Of a DNA stretch of 64,000 bases, positions 9,867 through 21,800 are shown piece by piece (within the stretch, counting starts at the first letter, position 1; every line of letters begins with the position of its first letter). The stretch covers positions 22,843,662-22,907,661 of the forward strand of contig NC_086283.1 in assembly GCF_021018805.1 (NCBI RefSeq). The letters run 5' to 3'. This DNA is from Prinia subflava. Its lineage: Eukaryota; Chordata; Aves; Passeriformes; Cisticolidae. The position numbers and the translations under genes were made by a program. The notes under the pieces were generated by a model, which did not search any database, had not been told where the DNA came from, and saw only the letters and a program-made list of their open reading frames with translations.

Positions 9867-12800
9867 CTGGAGGAGGGAAGAGGCAGAAGGGGGTGAGCGG
9901 ACAGGAGAGACCCTGGCACTTCCATGGAGCAGCACATCCTGCTGCTCCATCCCCTGCCCGGAGGGTCACGTTACCTGAGGTCAGCCCTGCAGATGTGCGT
10001 CACCCGGGAGCGGCCCATGGTGCTGGGCTCGATGAGGTACTGGGACGTCAGCACGATGGCCTTGACACCTCCCTCCACTGGCACCTTGTCATGTTCCACC
10101 GAGAGGGAGCTGAGCAGGCAGGCTCCCCGCGGCAGGTCCGTGCGCCAGCGCCTGCGACAGAGCAGGAGTCACTGCATGCCCGCCACGGGATCGGGCAAAG
10201 CGGGACACCGCACCGCCCGGGAAGGAGGAGGTGGGGCAGGAGCAGAGGGGATGCACCAAGCTGAGCCCAAACCCGCCGCGAGTTGCGGCCGCCCTCACCG
10301 GAGCACCATGCAGTCCCTGCGCGGGTGCGGGGCCATGCTGTCCGTCACGTAGTGGTACACCTCCATGTCCTTGTCCAGCGCCTCCACCACCCGGCTCTGC
10401 AGCAGGTCCTCGTCCCACAGGTGCCGCTCCCGCAGCACCCGGTGCAGCACCGTGGCGGGAGGGGCCTCAACATCCGTGGAGACCTTCCACAGGCGCAGAG
10501 GGTGCCCATCCCCAACCTGAGCGGACGAGGTGAGGGTCACACAGACTGTCCCACAGGACCCCCAGTGCCAACCCCTGAGCGGGTTCACTGATGGCTCCCA
10601 CGGCCACAGAGCAGCACAGTCCCACCTGCTGGCTAGTGAGGGATGGGGTGGGACCTGCTCTGGCTACTGGAGAGGCCACCCCATTTCCCTGCATGTTCTC
10701 AAGCCCCTCCACACAGTGGCATTTACCTTTTTGCAGGACAGCTCCGTGTTCAGGGGCCCCGGCGTGCTCAGCCACCCCTTGAATTTCTCTGACGACTCTT
10801 TGAGCAGGTTCTGGACACTTTGCTCAAAGTAGGAGTGTAAATCCTTGCTCTCCCCCTGGCACACCAAATCAGCCAGGGGGTGGGGATAGGTGTCTGCAGC
10901 CATATAGGAGCTGCTCAGCTGCAGCAAGATGTCATGGGAGACCTGAAAGCCAAAAGCATACAGACGTTCAGTGAGGCAAAGAGATCCTGTGGGGACTTTG
11001 TGAGTAGTCCTGGACAGACAGAGAATCATAACTCATTCCCCAGGGAGTGGGGAGGATGGACATACAGCCTGCACCACCTCCTGCCCCAGGACATAGTTGG
11101 GCTTGGCTCCGGGGTGAATGGCTGGCTGGCTGCTGCTGTCCCACTGAGAGAAGGGTGCCCTCAGCTCGTCCTAGGACCAGCACCTGCCAGCAAGGTCCCA
11201 CCTCCCATGGGCAGCGCTGGGACACCATTGCCACCCACCTGGAAGAGCTTCTTGCAGTCGGTGATCATGTGGGAGAGCCCCTGCGTCGCGGCCATGTTCT
11301 CATTGAGGTCCTTCTGGTCCGGCTTCCCCATGGTGCCCCTCTTGTGCATGGCCCTGTGGGGGATCAGGTAGTGCTGGCACCGGTGGGCACCTCTAGACCC
11401 CCATGGCTCATTTGTGTCTCCATGTCTCACCATTCCCTGCTGGCCCTCTCCCACAGCAAGCAGGGAAGGGACACTGGAGAGCTGGGGCTCAGCCAGTCTT
11501 TACCTGGGCGATGTGCTTTCCTTCTTGGACACGTTGAGGTGGAAGATGGAGGGGGCCAGGCACACAGCCAGGTTCCCAGCCGTCATCTGGTTCTCCTCAG
11601 CCGAGGCAATGTCGCTGAGGAAGTAGAGCAGGGTCTGCAGCACCTCCCGGTTCTCGTCCGGCATGAGGATGATGGCTGCCTGCACCGCCTGCAGCCGCTG
11701 CTCCTTGGACACGACTGTGGGCATGGGGCAGCATCAGCGGGGTGTCCCCAAGGCCACCCCCCACCCGCTCCCAGCCCCTCCACCCAGGGAGATCCCTCCT
11801 CCCCGAAGACCCTGAGCTGCCCCCAGCCCGGCCCTTACACTGGTAGATCTGCAGGAAGGTGTCGGTCAGCTTGCTGGTGAAGATGGGCTCGGGCAGGTCA
11901 CGGAAGTATTGCTTCAGCAGGTCGGCCACATCATACGCCGACTGCCCCGAGTAGTTGACGTTGTCGGGGCTGGTCTCGTTCATGTGCCGGAGAGCCTGGA
12001 TCCGGGACTTCACCCCGGACTTGCGGAAAATGCCAACCTGCCAGGGCAGAGCATGGTGTGAGTGGGCACCGGCCTGGGTGGGCACCTGTGGGACAGGCAA
12101 AGACACTCCCTCCCCAAAGGGATCATCCCTGAACCCACAGGAGACACTGAGTGAGGGATGGCCAGGGGGATGCTGCTGCGTTCCCACAGACAATCCCACC
12201 CTCCCACTTCAGCACACACCACAAGAGGTGAACAACAGGACTCCTAAAGCCTTTTTGCCCCCCAAATCCCAGTGGTGCTGCCCAGCAGCCACAGCCTCAC
12301 CTGGTCCAGGCACTGACTGCGCAGGTAGCGCATGGCCTGCTGGATGCTCTGGGGCAGGGGCTGACCCGTCCGCTGCACGTTGACGATGGGTGGCACCCCA
12401 AAAACCATCTTGTCCCTGTAATCAGGGACTTTACTCCGCTTCATGAACTTGGGGACAGTCCTGCAGAGTGAGACAGAGAGTCATCAGTGCAATGATCATT
12501 GCCCTCAGCACGCCTTCACAGAGAGGGCAGGACCCTGGGAACACACACACACACACACACACACACTTCTGCAGTATTTGGAATATAAGCAAGGCAGCTT
12601 CCCAGCAGGAATGGCAGCACCTTTTATTAAGCTAAAATATTTTGATACTTGGCTATGGAAAGAAACCACTGTCCCACTCTCTTATGTTGCTGCAGCACTT
12701 TTAATGTCCCATGGAACGCCTGCAGCCCCTACAGTGGTCAGGGGCCCCCCTGGAAGCCAGGAGCCAGGATGATGCCAGGAGCCTGGAGCTCAGCTCTGGC

Positions 12801-15800
12801 TCACACTTGCCAGAGCAGACAGCCCTTGGTTTAGCTTTTCCCCCTCCACACGCTGAAGCTGCCCCAGACTGGGGGCACGAGCTGCAGCATGTGGGCCCCA
12901 TCCTGGTCCCCCTCGCCCCAGCTCACCATGTCCAGGCCTGCTTGTGGGGCACAGAGTACTTCTCCATGATGGCTGTGAGCCGGAGCAGCGAGCACTTCTG
13001 GAGCAGGTTGAGCTGGGCCGATGACTGCCGGTTGATCTCCAGCGAGGCCGAGTTCAGGCTGGGCCGGTGTGAGTTCTGGAAGCTGTGCCAACGCAGCTTT
13101 CTGTGGACACATGGGACATTCCCAGCTAAGGAAACCCCCACTGCTCTCCACTCCTTCATGGCTACTGCCACATCACCCTCTAGCGCCAGCCGAACTGGGT
13201 GAGGAAAGCCACAGGACTCGGCAACAGCCGCAGCTTTCCTGGGGAGGGCCCCAGGGAATACTGGCACAGGGGAGGCACGTGCCCCCTGCGTTTACACGTG
13301 TTATTAGTTAATGAAAAACCTTTTAATCACGGGTCTGTGCAGGCCCGCAGTGGTGGCAGTGCTGAGGTGCTGGCAGCGGTGGCAGTGGTGTCCTGCGGCC
13401 ACCAGAGCGCACCAGCGCCCCGCGCTGCGCTCCCCTGCCCGCACCGTGCGGCTCCCGCGGCACTCCCCTCCCTCCGCCCGCTTCTGCCTCCCGGGAAGTG
13501 ACGATCATCCAGGCCCCGGACAGGCTGAGCGGGGCTTGGAGCAATATGGTCTAGTGGAAAGTGTCCCTGTCCATAGCAGGGGCCGTGGAACGATGTGGTC
13601 TCTGTGCTCCCTTCCCACCCAAACCACGTCAGGATTCTGTGATACCTGCAGGGTCTTGTGAGTGATGCTCCCACCCCCGAATCCCGGCGCTCCCGTGTCT
13701 CCATCTCTTCAGCCTCGTTGAGGGAGTTCCCAGTGCTATCAAAGTCACTGGCAGAGGTGCCAACATCCGACATGGACTGTTCTTCGAAATGCAGGTTGGA
13801 GGGCTCCCCTCCCGAGTCCGACTCCTCTTCCTCCTCTTCCTCGCCACCTTCCTCCCCATCCAGGCCAGGGGAGACGGCTTTACACCAGAGCTCCACCTTC
13901 TGCTGCAGCACCCACACGTCCTGCAGGATGTCGTCGAGGTTCTCGTAGATGACCTCCCCGTCCTTGCAGAAATCCTCGCTGCTGCCGATCTCCAGCACGT
14001 TGTCGTAGACGCTGACGCGGCTGCCCAGGGAGCTGCAGGAGCCCCGGCGCCGGCGGGCAAAGCCCCTCGGGGAGGACGAGCCCTCCACGCTGCTGCTGCT
14101 GCCGCCCCCACCCAGCCCCACGGCCATGCTCCCTGCGTTCCAGCGGGTCAGGGAGCTGCCGGCCAGGGGACACAAGCTCTCGATGGAGAGGGATTTGGGG
14201 AAGGTGCCGGGCTTGTGGTCACAGGGGATGTAGACCAGGCAATCGCCATGGCGAGCCCGGCGCTGGCACTCGGCAGCAGCCCAGGCACCGCCGGCAGCAG
14301 TGGCTGTGTCGTAGTCCTCCAAGTAGACTCCACTGCGTTTGGGGTCAGAGCTCCCCTTGGTGCCCCCGGAGCCGAGCAGGCGGTTAGTCCTGTACGATAC
14401 CGAGAAGAAGTGTTTTTTGCTGTTGCAAGAGGCAGGTATCCCTCTTTTAGAGGAGTTGGTCCTGGTGGCTGTAAGATCCCCATTACTCTTCAGAGAGCCC
14501 CATCCCGGTGGGAGAGTGGCGCTGCTGTGTGGAGCCACCCTCCTGTCTGGGCTGGGTTTCTCCTTGTCCTTCTTCCGCAGGGACTCGATCCGCTTCAGGA
14601 AGCTGCGAGACCGTCGCTTCTTCAGCTTCTCCTTGGAGCCCTCTTCCTGGCCCGAGGGCTGCTCGGGCGCAGAACCCTCGCTCTGGCTGCAGCTGGAGGT
14701 GTTTGCGGCGGCACGGAGGGGGGACAGGGGCTCAGACAGCATGGCCGTGGTGCACAGTGTGCCACCCCTGCCTCCCACGCTGCCCACGCTGCCCGTGCTG
14801 TGCAGGGATGTGGCCTCGGGGTTGGTGCTGAGGTCCGTGAGGACGCTCTCGCGGCTGGACACCGGGCACATGGTGCAGCTCAGGGCCTCTGAGCCCTGGG
14901 ACAGGACATCGGCGGACCCCACCCGTGACCACCTTTTGCTGTCCCTCTGGAAGGTCCACCGGTTGCTGATGGCACACTGGTCTTCCTCCTCAGAGTCTTC
15001 ATTCTGTGGGTGGTTGAGGACAGGGGATGATCAATCGGTTGGAGCCAAGGAGGGTCAGCACATCCCCCCACCTCAGAGGAGCACAGCCACCAGCATTGCC
15101 CCAGGTGAGCAGGAGAGCAGCGTGTTCACCCCCTTAAACCAGCTCAGGACCACTTTGGCAGTGGAGGCCTCCAGGAGCCACTCTGTGCCCAATCTGGGCA
15201 ATCCCAGAGTTCACCAGGACACTGCTCCACCATCGAGCACATGATCCTCTGCACCCCTCAGCCCCTCACCTGCCTCTAGCGTCCAGGACGTACCTGTTTA
15301 CGCTGAAAGTGAACATCCAGTTTCATGGAGGCACAAGTGTTCAGGGTCATCAGCCTCCTGCAAGAAACAGAGTGGCTTTACCCTGGTCCCAGGCCCTGTC
15401 CCAGCCCTGCTGCAGTCACAGGGATGGCTTTGGCTTCTTTTGATTTTCCTGCCTTAGAGCCTTGGCTGTGCCTGTCACCTGTCACCCATCACCTGCTGCT
15501 GTGGCTCCACAGTCAGAAGGACACCTGACTAACAAGGGGACAATGCCAGCAGATGGTAGCCCAAGCCAGGCCATGCTAGCTGCTGGGGCCCAAGCTAGCC
15601 CATGCCAGTTGCTAGGGCCACTGCTTCTGCAAGCGGACAGGGGTGGTGTGCTCTAGGCTATTAAAGCAAAATCACCTCAGAAGCTCCTGTGCCCCAGACA
15701 AGGAATGACTAAAGGACCATAACACTCAGAGAGGGAGGGGCAGAGACCTCCCATCAGCTCCTGCCTCACTGCACCCAGGAAACCGCTCCGGGATCCCCTC

Positions 15801-18800
15801 CTGCCTGGCACAGCAGCCTCTCTGCTGGGAAACAAACAGGAAACAGACCCTGTTCCCACTTCTTCTCTGTCCGGGGTGGCAGGGACAGAGTGGAGCCAGA
15901 ACAGGGACACGGGTGTGATGACGTGTCCCGAGAGCCAAGGCAGGGCTGAGTCACCCACAGCCCTGAGTGACACACGGTCCACCCAGACTGACCATCCAGT
16001 CAGTGCCCTGCTTTGGCTGCCAGCCCTGGCTTGCTCTGCCTGAGTCCCTCGTACACTGCTCCCTGCACACCCCCTCCTGGGCAGCTCCCAAACCTGCAGC
16101 TGCAGCAGCGCCATGCCCAGGTGGAAACACATGGCCTGGTACTGGGACGACCAGCATCACGTGGAGCATAAAAACCTGTTGGTTCCCTGGAACCACCAGC
16201 AATGTTCCCTGATCATTTAACTCCCTTAAGACCAAGTTCTCACTGCACTGGGAGTGACAGTACTGAAGCAGGCTCTGAGCCCTGCCAAGGTGCAAGGCAG
16301 GCACCCTACTAAACCCACCACGCCATCAGACACTCCCCTGAGCCCACCACCACATCAGCCTTGGCCACTGCCCTTGTCTGTGGCACATCCCCATGCTGAT
16401 TCCATGTGCGGGGGTCCAAGGGAGCGTTACCTGCACAGGGATTTGAGGGAATCCTGGTCCAGGAAGCTGTGGTCCTTCTTCACAGCACTGATGTCAATAG
16501 GGAATGATGACTCTGGGGAGGGAAGTGACATCAGTGGCAAATCCTGAGCCAGCTGCTCCATCAGGGACAAAGGAGTGGGCATGGGAAGAGGAGGAGAAAC
16601 CCAAGTGGCTGGAGATGAGGTGGTGCATGGCCAGGGTCCCTGGGCATGGCTCTTCCCAGGTACATTAGGTGAGGGTGATAAAGGTGCCCAAGGGCCTCCA
16701 TTCAGTTCTCTGCTCCTCCCTGAGCATTCAAAGACAGCTCTGCTGGGATCATGTATGTGGGACCTGGACCCTCAGCCCCAAGGGTCTCAGTCCATCTGTT
16801 CATAAAGCCACAGAGCGTGATCACCCCGGGAAAGGAAATAGAGGGAAACACTTGGAGGATGTGGGAGGTTCTGTGGACAGAGGCTAGAGAATGGTTGGCT
16901 CATTCACAGACTCCAGCACCAGCCCCACTCCTCACTGCCCAGCTGTGAGCACTGTCTGGGGCCAGCACCTGGGGCTGGACGTCCCAGCAGGCACCTGGCC
17001 TGTCCTTGCACGTGGGGCCTGCCCCCCAAAATAGGCACTGGCAGCAAACAGGCTGCTCCTAAAGCCATCACCGGGGAGCTGGTGCTGCGGGGGGCAGGGG
17101 AAGTGCCCGGCCGAACAATGGCCGTGGCTGCGGCCGCCGGAGCCCCGCTTCCCGCTATTGTCCAGCCAGACGGGGCCAGCTGCAGCCGCCGCTCCCCGCA
17201 CCACCCGGGACCAGGATCCCACTGCGGCTTCCAAGTAAACACAGCTCAGCCTGAGGCAAGAGCCACCACCACAGCAGCCTGCCACCACCCTGGGCACCTA
17301 GCACAGGAGCTGGGAGTAGAAATGCCAGCCGGGGAATGCCCATGTCCTGTGCCCAGGTAGGCACAGGGACACGGACTGCACCAGGCAGGGCTTGCTGAGC
17401 GCTCAGGAAGGACAGGCTGGAGCAGGGCAGGGGTCGTGGGAGTGGGGAGAGGCAGAAGGAGGGAAAACATGCTCGTTCTCCGCTTTTCTTACATTGGCTG
17501 TCCCTATGCTCCCACCCACAGCAAACACTCCCTGAACCTCTTCAGCACTGATGGCTCTCCAAAGCCTGGCTGCCCTTGGCCAGAACAGCCGCCCCAGGAT
17601 TCCTTAGAGACCTGCCTGAAGGGGAAAAGTTCAGGAATGCAGGGAAGTTAACTGGCTGGTTCTCCAGGCCGTGGCCAAGGGCTCAAAGTGTAACAAACAA
17701 TCATATAATCAGTGAGCAACCCCCTCTGTCCCCTCCTCTCCCGGGAGCTGTGGGCGCTGTCCCTGCAGCCCCCCTTGGAATCTGGATGAGATACAGGCTC
17801 TGAGCAGGGCCAGTGGCAGGAGGCAGCTCTCACCTTCATACAGCTGGGCATACTGGGGGAATCCCGCTGCCCGGAGCCAGTCACACGCTTTCTTGGCTTC
17901 GATTTCTGCAAGAAAGAAAAGAACCACCCTGAGCATCCTGCCAGCAGCAGCAACACCCCAAGAAGGCAGCCCGCTCCCCCCAGAGCCCTGACACTGAGCC
18001 CACGTTCCATGTGCACAGAGGAGGTGCACGGCTGCAGAGCCAGGGGTCCCAGCAGCAGCAGCGGGGTCCTGGGCAGACATAGCTCAGCTGCAGCTCTCTG
18101 CCAGCACCCGGCAAAGAGCGGGAGGTGACAGTGATGCCACCTGAATGACAGGGCCACAAGACACAGTTTTAACCTTCTGATCAAATCAGAAGTTTTAACC
18201 TTCTGAGCCCATCAAAACACACATAGTTCTTGGCCAGGCAGGAGAGGAAGGTCTTTCTTTGTAATCATGAGTTCAGAGCTCATCAAAGCTCGGTGCTGAT
18301 CACTTCTGCAAACATCCCTGAGCAAAGGCTGCCAAAGGAGCCCTTCCTCCCCACATCCTTCCTCCCACTCAGCCCTCTCCACCTCTGCTTTCATGCTGGT
18401 GTTCATCCCAGTGGGCACCAAACCTCTGATGGGCCTCTTCACCCCTCGCCCAGCTGGTTCCCACCCCTCACACAGGGATCAGCCATCGCCCAGATGAGCC
18501 CATTCAGCAGCCAGCAGTATGGGAAATTCCTCCAGTTTAGAGAACTTGAATTCCTACAGTTTAGAGAAGTTGAGGGAAAACAGCCCAGAGTTCCTGCTGC
18601 CACAGCAAGTCATTGCCAAATGTCAGCACCCATCAGCCTGATGACATTTCTACTGCTGAGGGTGACAACATTTGACCTCAAGGGTAGAAAATGCCTTGGC
18701 AGCCTCAGGGTCTGGTCTGTCTTTCCCGGAGGCACCACCCAGCACAGAGTGGGCTGAGGTCAGACCCACCCAGCACTGGAATACCCTGATTCCATCCTCA

Positions 18801-21800
18801 TCCACCCACTGCCTCGGGCCAGAGCCCTGGCTACAGTTTGCATTCCCAATTTCAAACTTGCAGCAGCAGAAAAAAAAAAAAGAAAGAAAGAATAAAAGCT
18901 CCAAATAAGCAGCTCAGTTCAGGACAGGACCAAGCCAAAACCCCAGACTCAAATACTTGGCAAGTTTTGGGAAGAAGTTTCGGAATGAGCATCTGGATCT
19001 GGATCCAAACCTCACAGCTGTCATTAGCCGTGCCATGAGTCCTGCCAAAACTCAGGGTGACCCCTCTGCCCCAACAGGGCTCAGATCCAGCAATCCCAGT
19101 GGGGAACTCAACCTTGGAGCTATCCCGGGTCAGCTGGTCCATGTGAGCACCACATCCCTCCCAAAGAACCCAACACCCCATGGGGAGGACACCCCATGGC
19201 TGCATCTGTCAAGCAGGAGGGCACCAAGACTGTAGGTCCCTGGGAATGCTCTTGGGCCATGCCAGCTCTGGAAGCAGATCCCTCCCACACTCCTGGGGTG
19301 GGCAGGACCCAGAGACAGGCATTTCCCACAGCCCCTGCCAACAGACCTGCCAGTTCCCGCTCCTGCCCGACTCTGCTGCCCCTTTGCTCCCGATGGAAAT
19401 TCCATGGGGCCAATCCCAGCCAGCAACTGCAGCTCCATGTGCCCCCAACCATGAGCAAAAGCACCAACCTCCCACCTGTGCCATGGATCCTGCCTCATGG
19501 ATGGGTCTGGAGGAGAGCTGCAGGAGCAGGGCTGTGGCTGAGCTTACCCCTGCCCGCAGCGGGGCTCAGCTGGCACCAGAGCATGGCCGGGCACTGACTG
19601 GGGCCACGCTGGAGCCTGGTGAAAGCCAGCGTGACAACAGCCACCCCTCCAGGCCGGGAGCAGCCAGGGCCCAGGGCTGCAGCAGGATGCTCTGTGCAGG
19701 ACTGGGCTCGGCCACCCATCATCGTGGTGGAAATGCGGAGTCAGAGCACGGCATTTCCTTCCCTCCGCCGCCTCCCCCATGCATGGGCTGGCAGGGGGCC
19801 AGGGCCCCAAACCTCCACCTCTTCTCTCCTCTCTGGGAGCCAGATCCCAGGCTCTGCCTGCTGTTGCAAGTCCTGCATCCCCCCAGAGTCCCTCAAACAG
19901 AGAGAAGCCCCCTAGAGCAGAGGGGCTTTGACCAGCCCAGGCTGAGCTCTCCTCATGTAGAAGTGCTGTCACAGAAAAGGTTTCCAAGTGTCCTGTCCCA
20001 GAGGGAGCCAGCAGTCAGCTTCCTCCTCTTCCCACCCTTCCCATGGACGTGCTTTCCCAGGGAAGTGCAGGAAAGGCTGGGCAGGCAAACACTCCTGCTG
20101 TGGGGCATGGCCGAGTGCTGGGAACAGGGTCACTCATTCCAGCTGTGTCCCCTGCCCTCCCTGTCACCTCTCAGGAGCCCCACTGTCGGGCAGGGTGATG
20201 GGACCTGAGCCCAGCACACATCTCTGGCTGCAGCCTCTGCCAAGAATCCAGCCTGAGCCCACGGGTTGCTGCCTGGAGACCCTCTACCCTCCACCCAGCT
20301 CAGCCTGAGCCCCAGGCAGCAGCAACAGAGATGGGCTTCCAACATCTCCAGATGCCAGGATTTTCTCATGTCTAATACAGGCTCATCAAACACTACAACC
20401 ACCCTCAGCAGGGCACAAAGACAGTCTCCTTGCCTCCACTGGTCAGAAAACAACTTCCAGGAGCTTATAGCAACTCAGTATCTTTGAGATCTGTAGTTTA
20501 AATGCTGCAGAAATCATCCCACTCCAGCTGCATAGCAGGAGGAGCAGGCACAGGGTACTGGCAGAGTCCATACATCCTGGAGAAACAAGGGGATAAATCC
20601 CATCAATTTCCTGACTGCAGGCAGGGAAGGTAGACCAGGAGCCCCACTATGTTTCATGCTCCAGAGGAAGTTCTCCATGGGAGATGAACCTTCAGGAAAC
20701 GTCTGGACATCCCCACGTGGGAAACCAACACCAACACCTTCAGTGGAGAAAGTTCCCAATGGTGCACAATCCTATGAACCACCAGAGAATCCTGCCCCAG
20801 CAAAGCCTCTGCCTTTATCCAGCAGCTCCTGAGGCTGGATGGTGTTTCTCAAGGGAAATGTATCCACAGCAGCTCTCCCATCCTCTGCTCCCAGCAAGGG
20901 GCTGCCCCGAGGGGGTCCAGCCCCCCCAGCCTGTTCCCTCCCAGCCAGGGAACCCTGATGCCCCAACACCCCCAGGAAGAGGTGGAGATCAAAAACAAAG
21001 AAAGACAAGAGGCTCCCATTGTTCCAGAATAAAAGGATGAAAGCCAACACTGAAGTGGAAAAAAAAAGGAAAAAAAATCTCCAATCCCCTTCTTGCAGTC
21101 ACTGCACTGCGGCATTTCCCTGGGGCAACCCACTGGTGGCTCCAGCAGGAATGGCTCATGGCTGTGGGGTGGCTGGAGCCTGATAGCTCTCTCTCAAGTG
21201 CTTTTGGTGCTCGATCCACCCCACCCTGGCCTGGAACAGGCATGGACACGGAAAAGCCCAGGACATTCCGTAAAAGCTCTAAAATGAGCAACCTGGAACA
21301 CTGGAGGCCAGCAGAATTACAGGCAGGAAAGCCACTTCCCAGAACCCCAGCTCTGCTCTTTCACTTTAACAATCAAAACTGACAAGAAGTCCCAGGCCAG
21401 GCTCTCAGCTTCCCACAGCAAGGTTCCAAATCCCCATAAAACATCCCACACGGCAAATTAAACGTGTGAGGAGAAAACCCCGTCATGAAATCGCTCACAT
21501 GTTACCTCATGGAAAGCTGGAAGCAGCTGCCTGGCACTGCGGGGGAAGCTTCAACCCCAGCACCAAGAGGAGAAAACTGATCTTTTTTCTTTCTTTTTGG
21601 TGTGATTTCTTTCCATCCTGACTGAAAGTAAAACCGCCTACAACAGGGACTTTCCTTCCTGGCTATAAGCAGAAATTTCTTGCCTGCTTTTTACAGGAAT
21701 GACAGAAAGTCTATAAGCAGAAGTTTCTTGCCTGCTTTTTACAGGAATGACAGAAATTCCCAACACCTCTCCTGAACCAGGAGGATGTGCCTTAACTGCT

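Noticed and set aside
11839..11845. Upstream GT (CCA|GTGTAAGG) as the exon 9 donor
   Set aside because: It breaks the frame; the second GT, two bases downstream in the transcript, restores IYQFVSKEQ and has better consensus.
13789..14892. Long plus-strand open frame (367 codons) opposite STARD8 exon 6
   Set aside because: It is a shadow of the GC-rich exon 6 on the other strand; the minus frame carries conserved DLC motifs and correct splice phases.
19180..20208. 342-codon plus-strand open frame in STARD8 intron 2
   Set aside because: GC-rich intronic sequence with no recognisable domain; composition explains the absence of stops.
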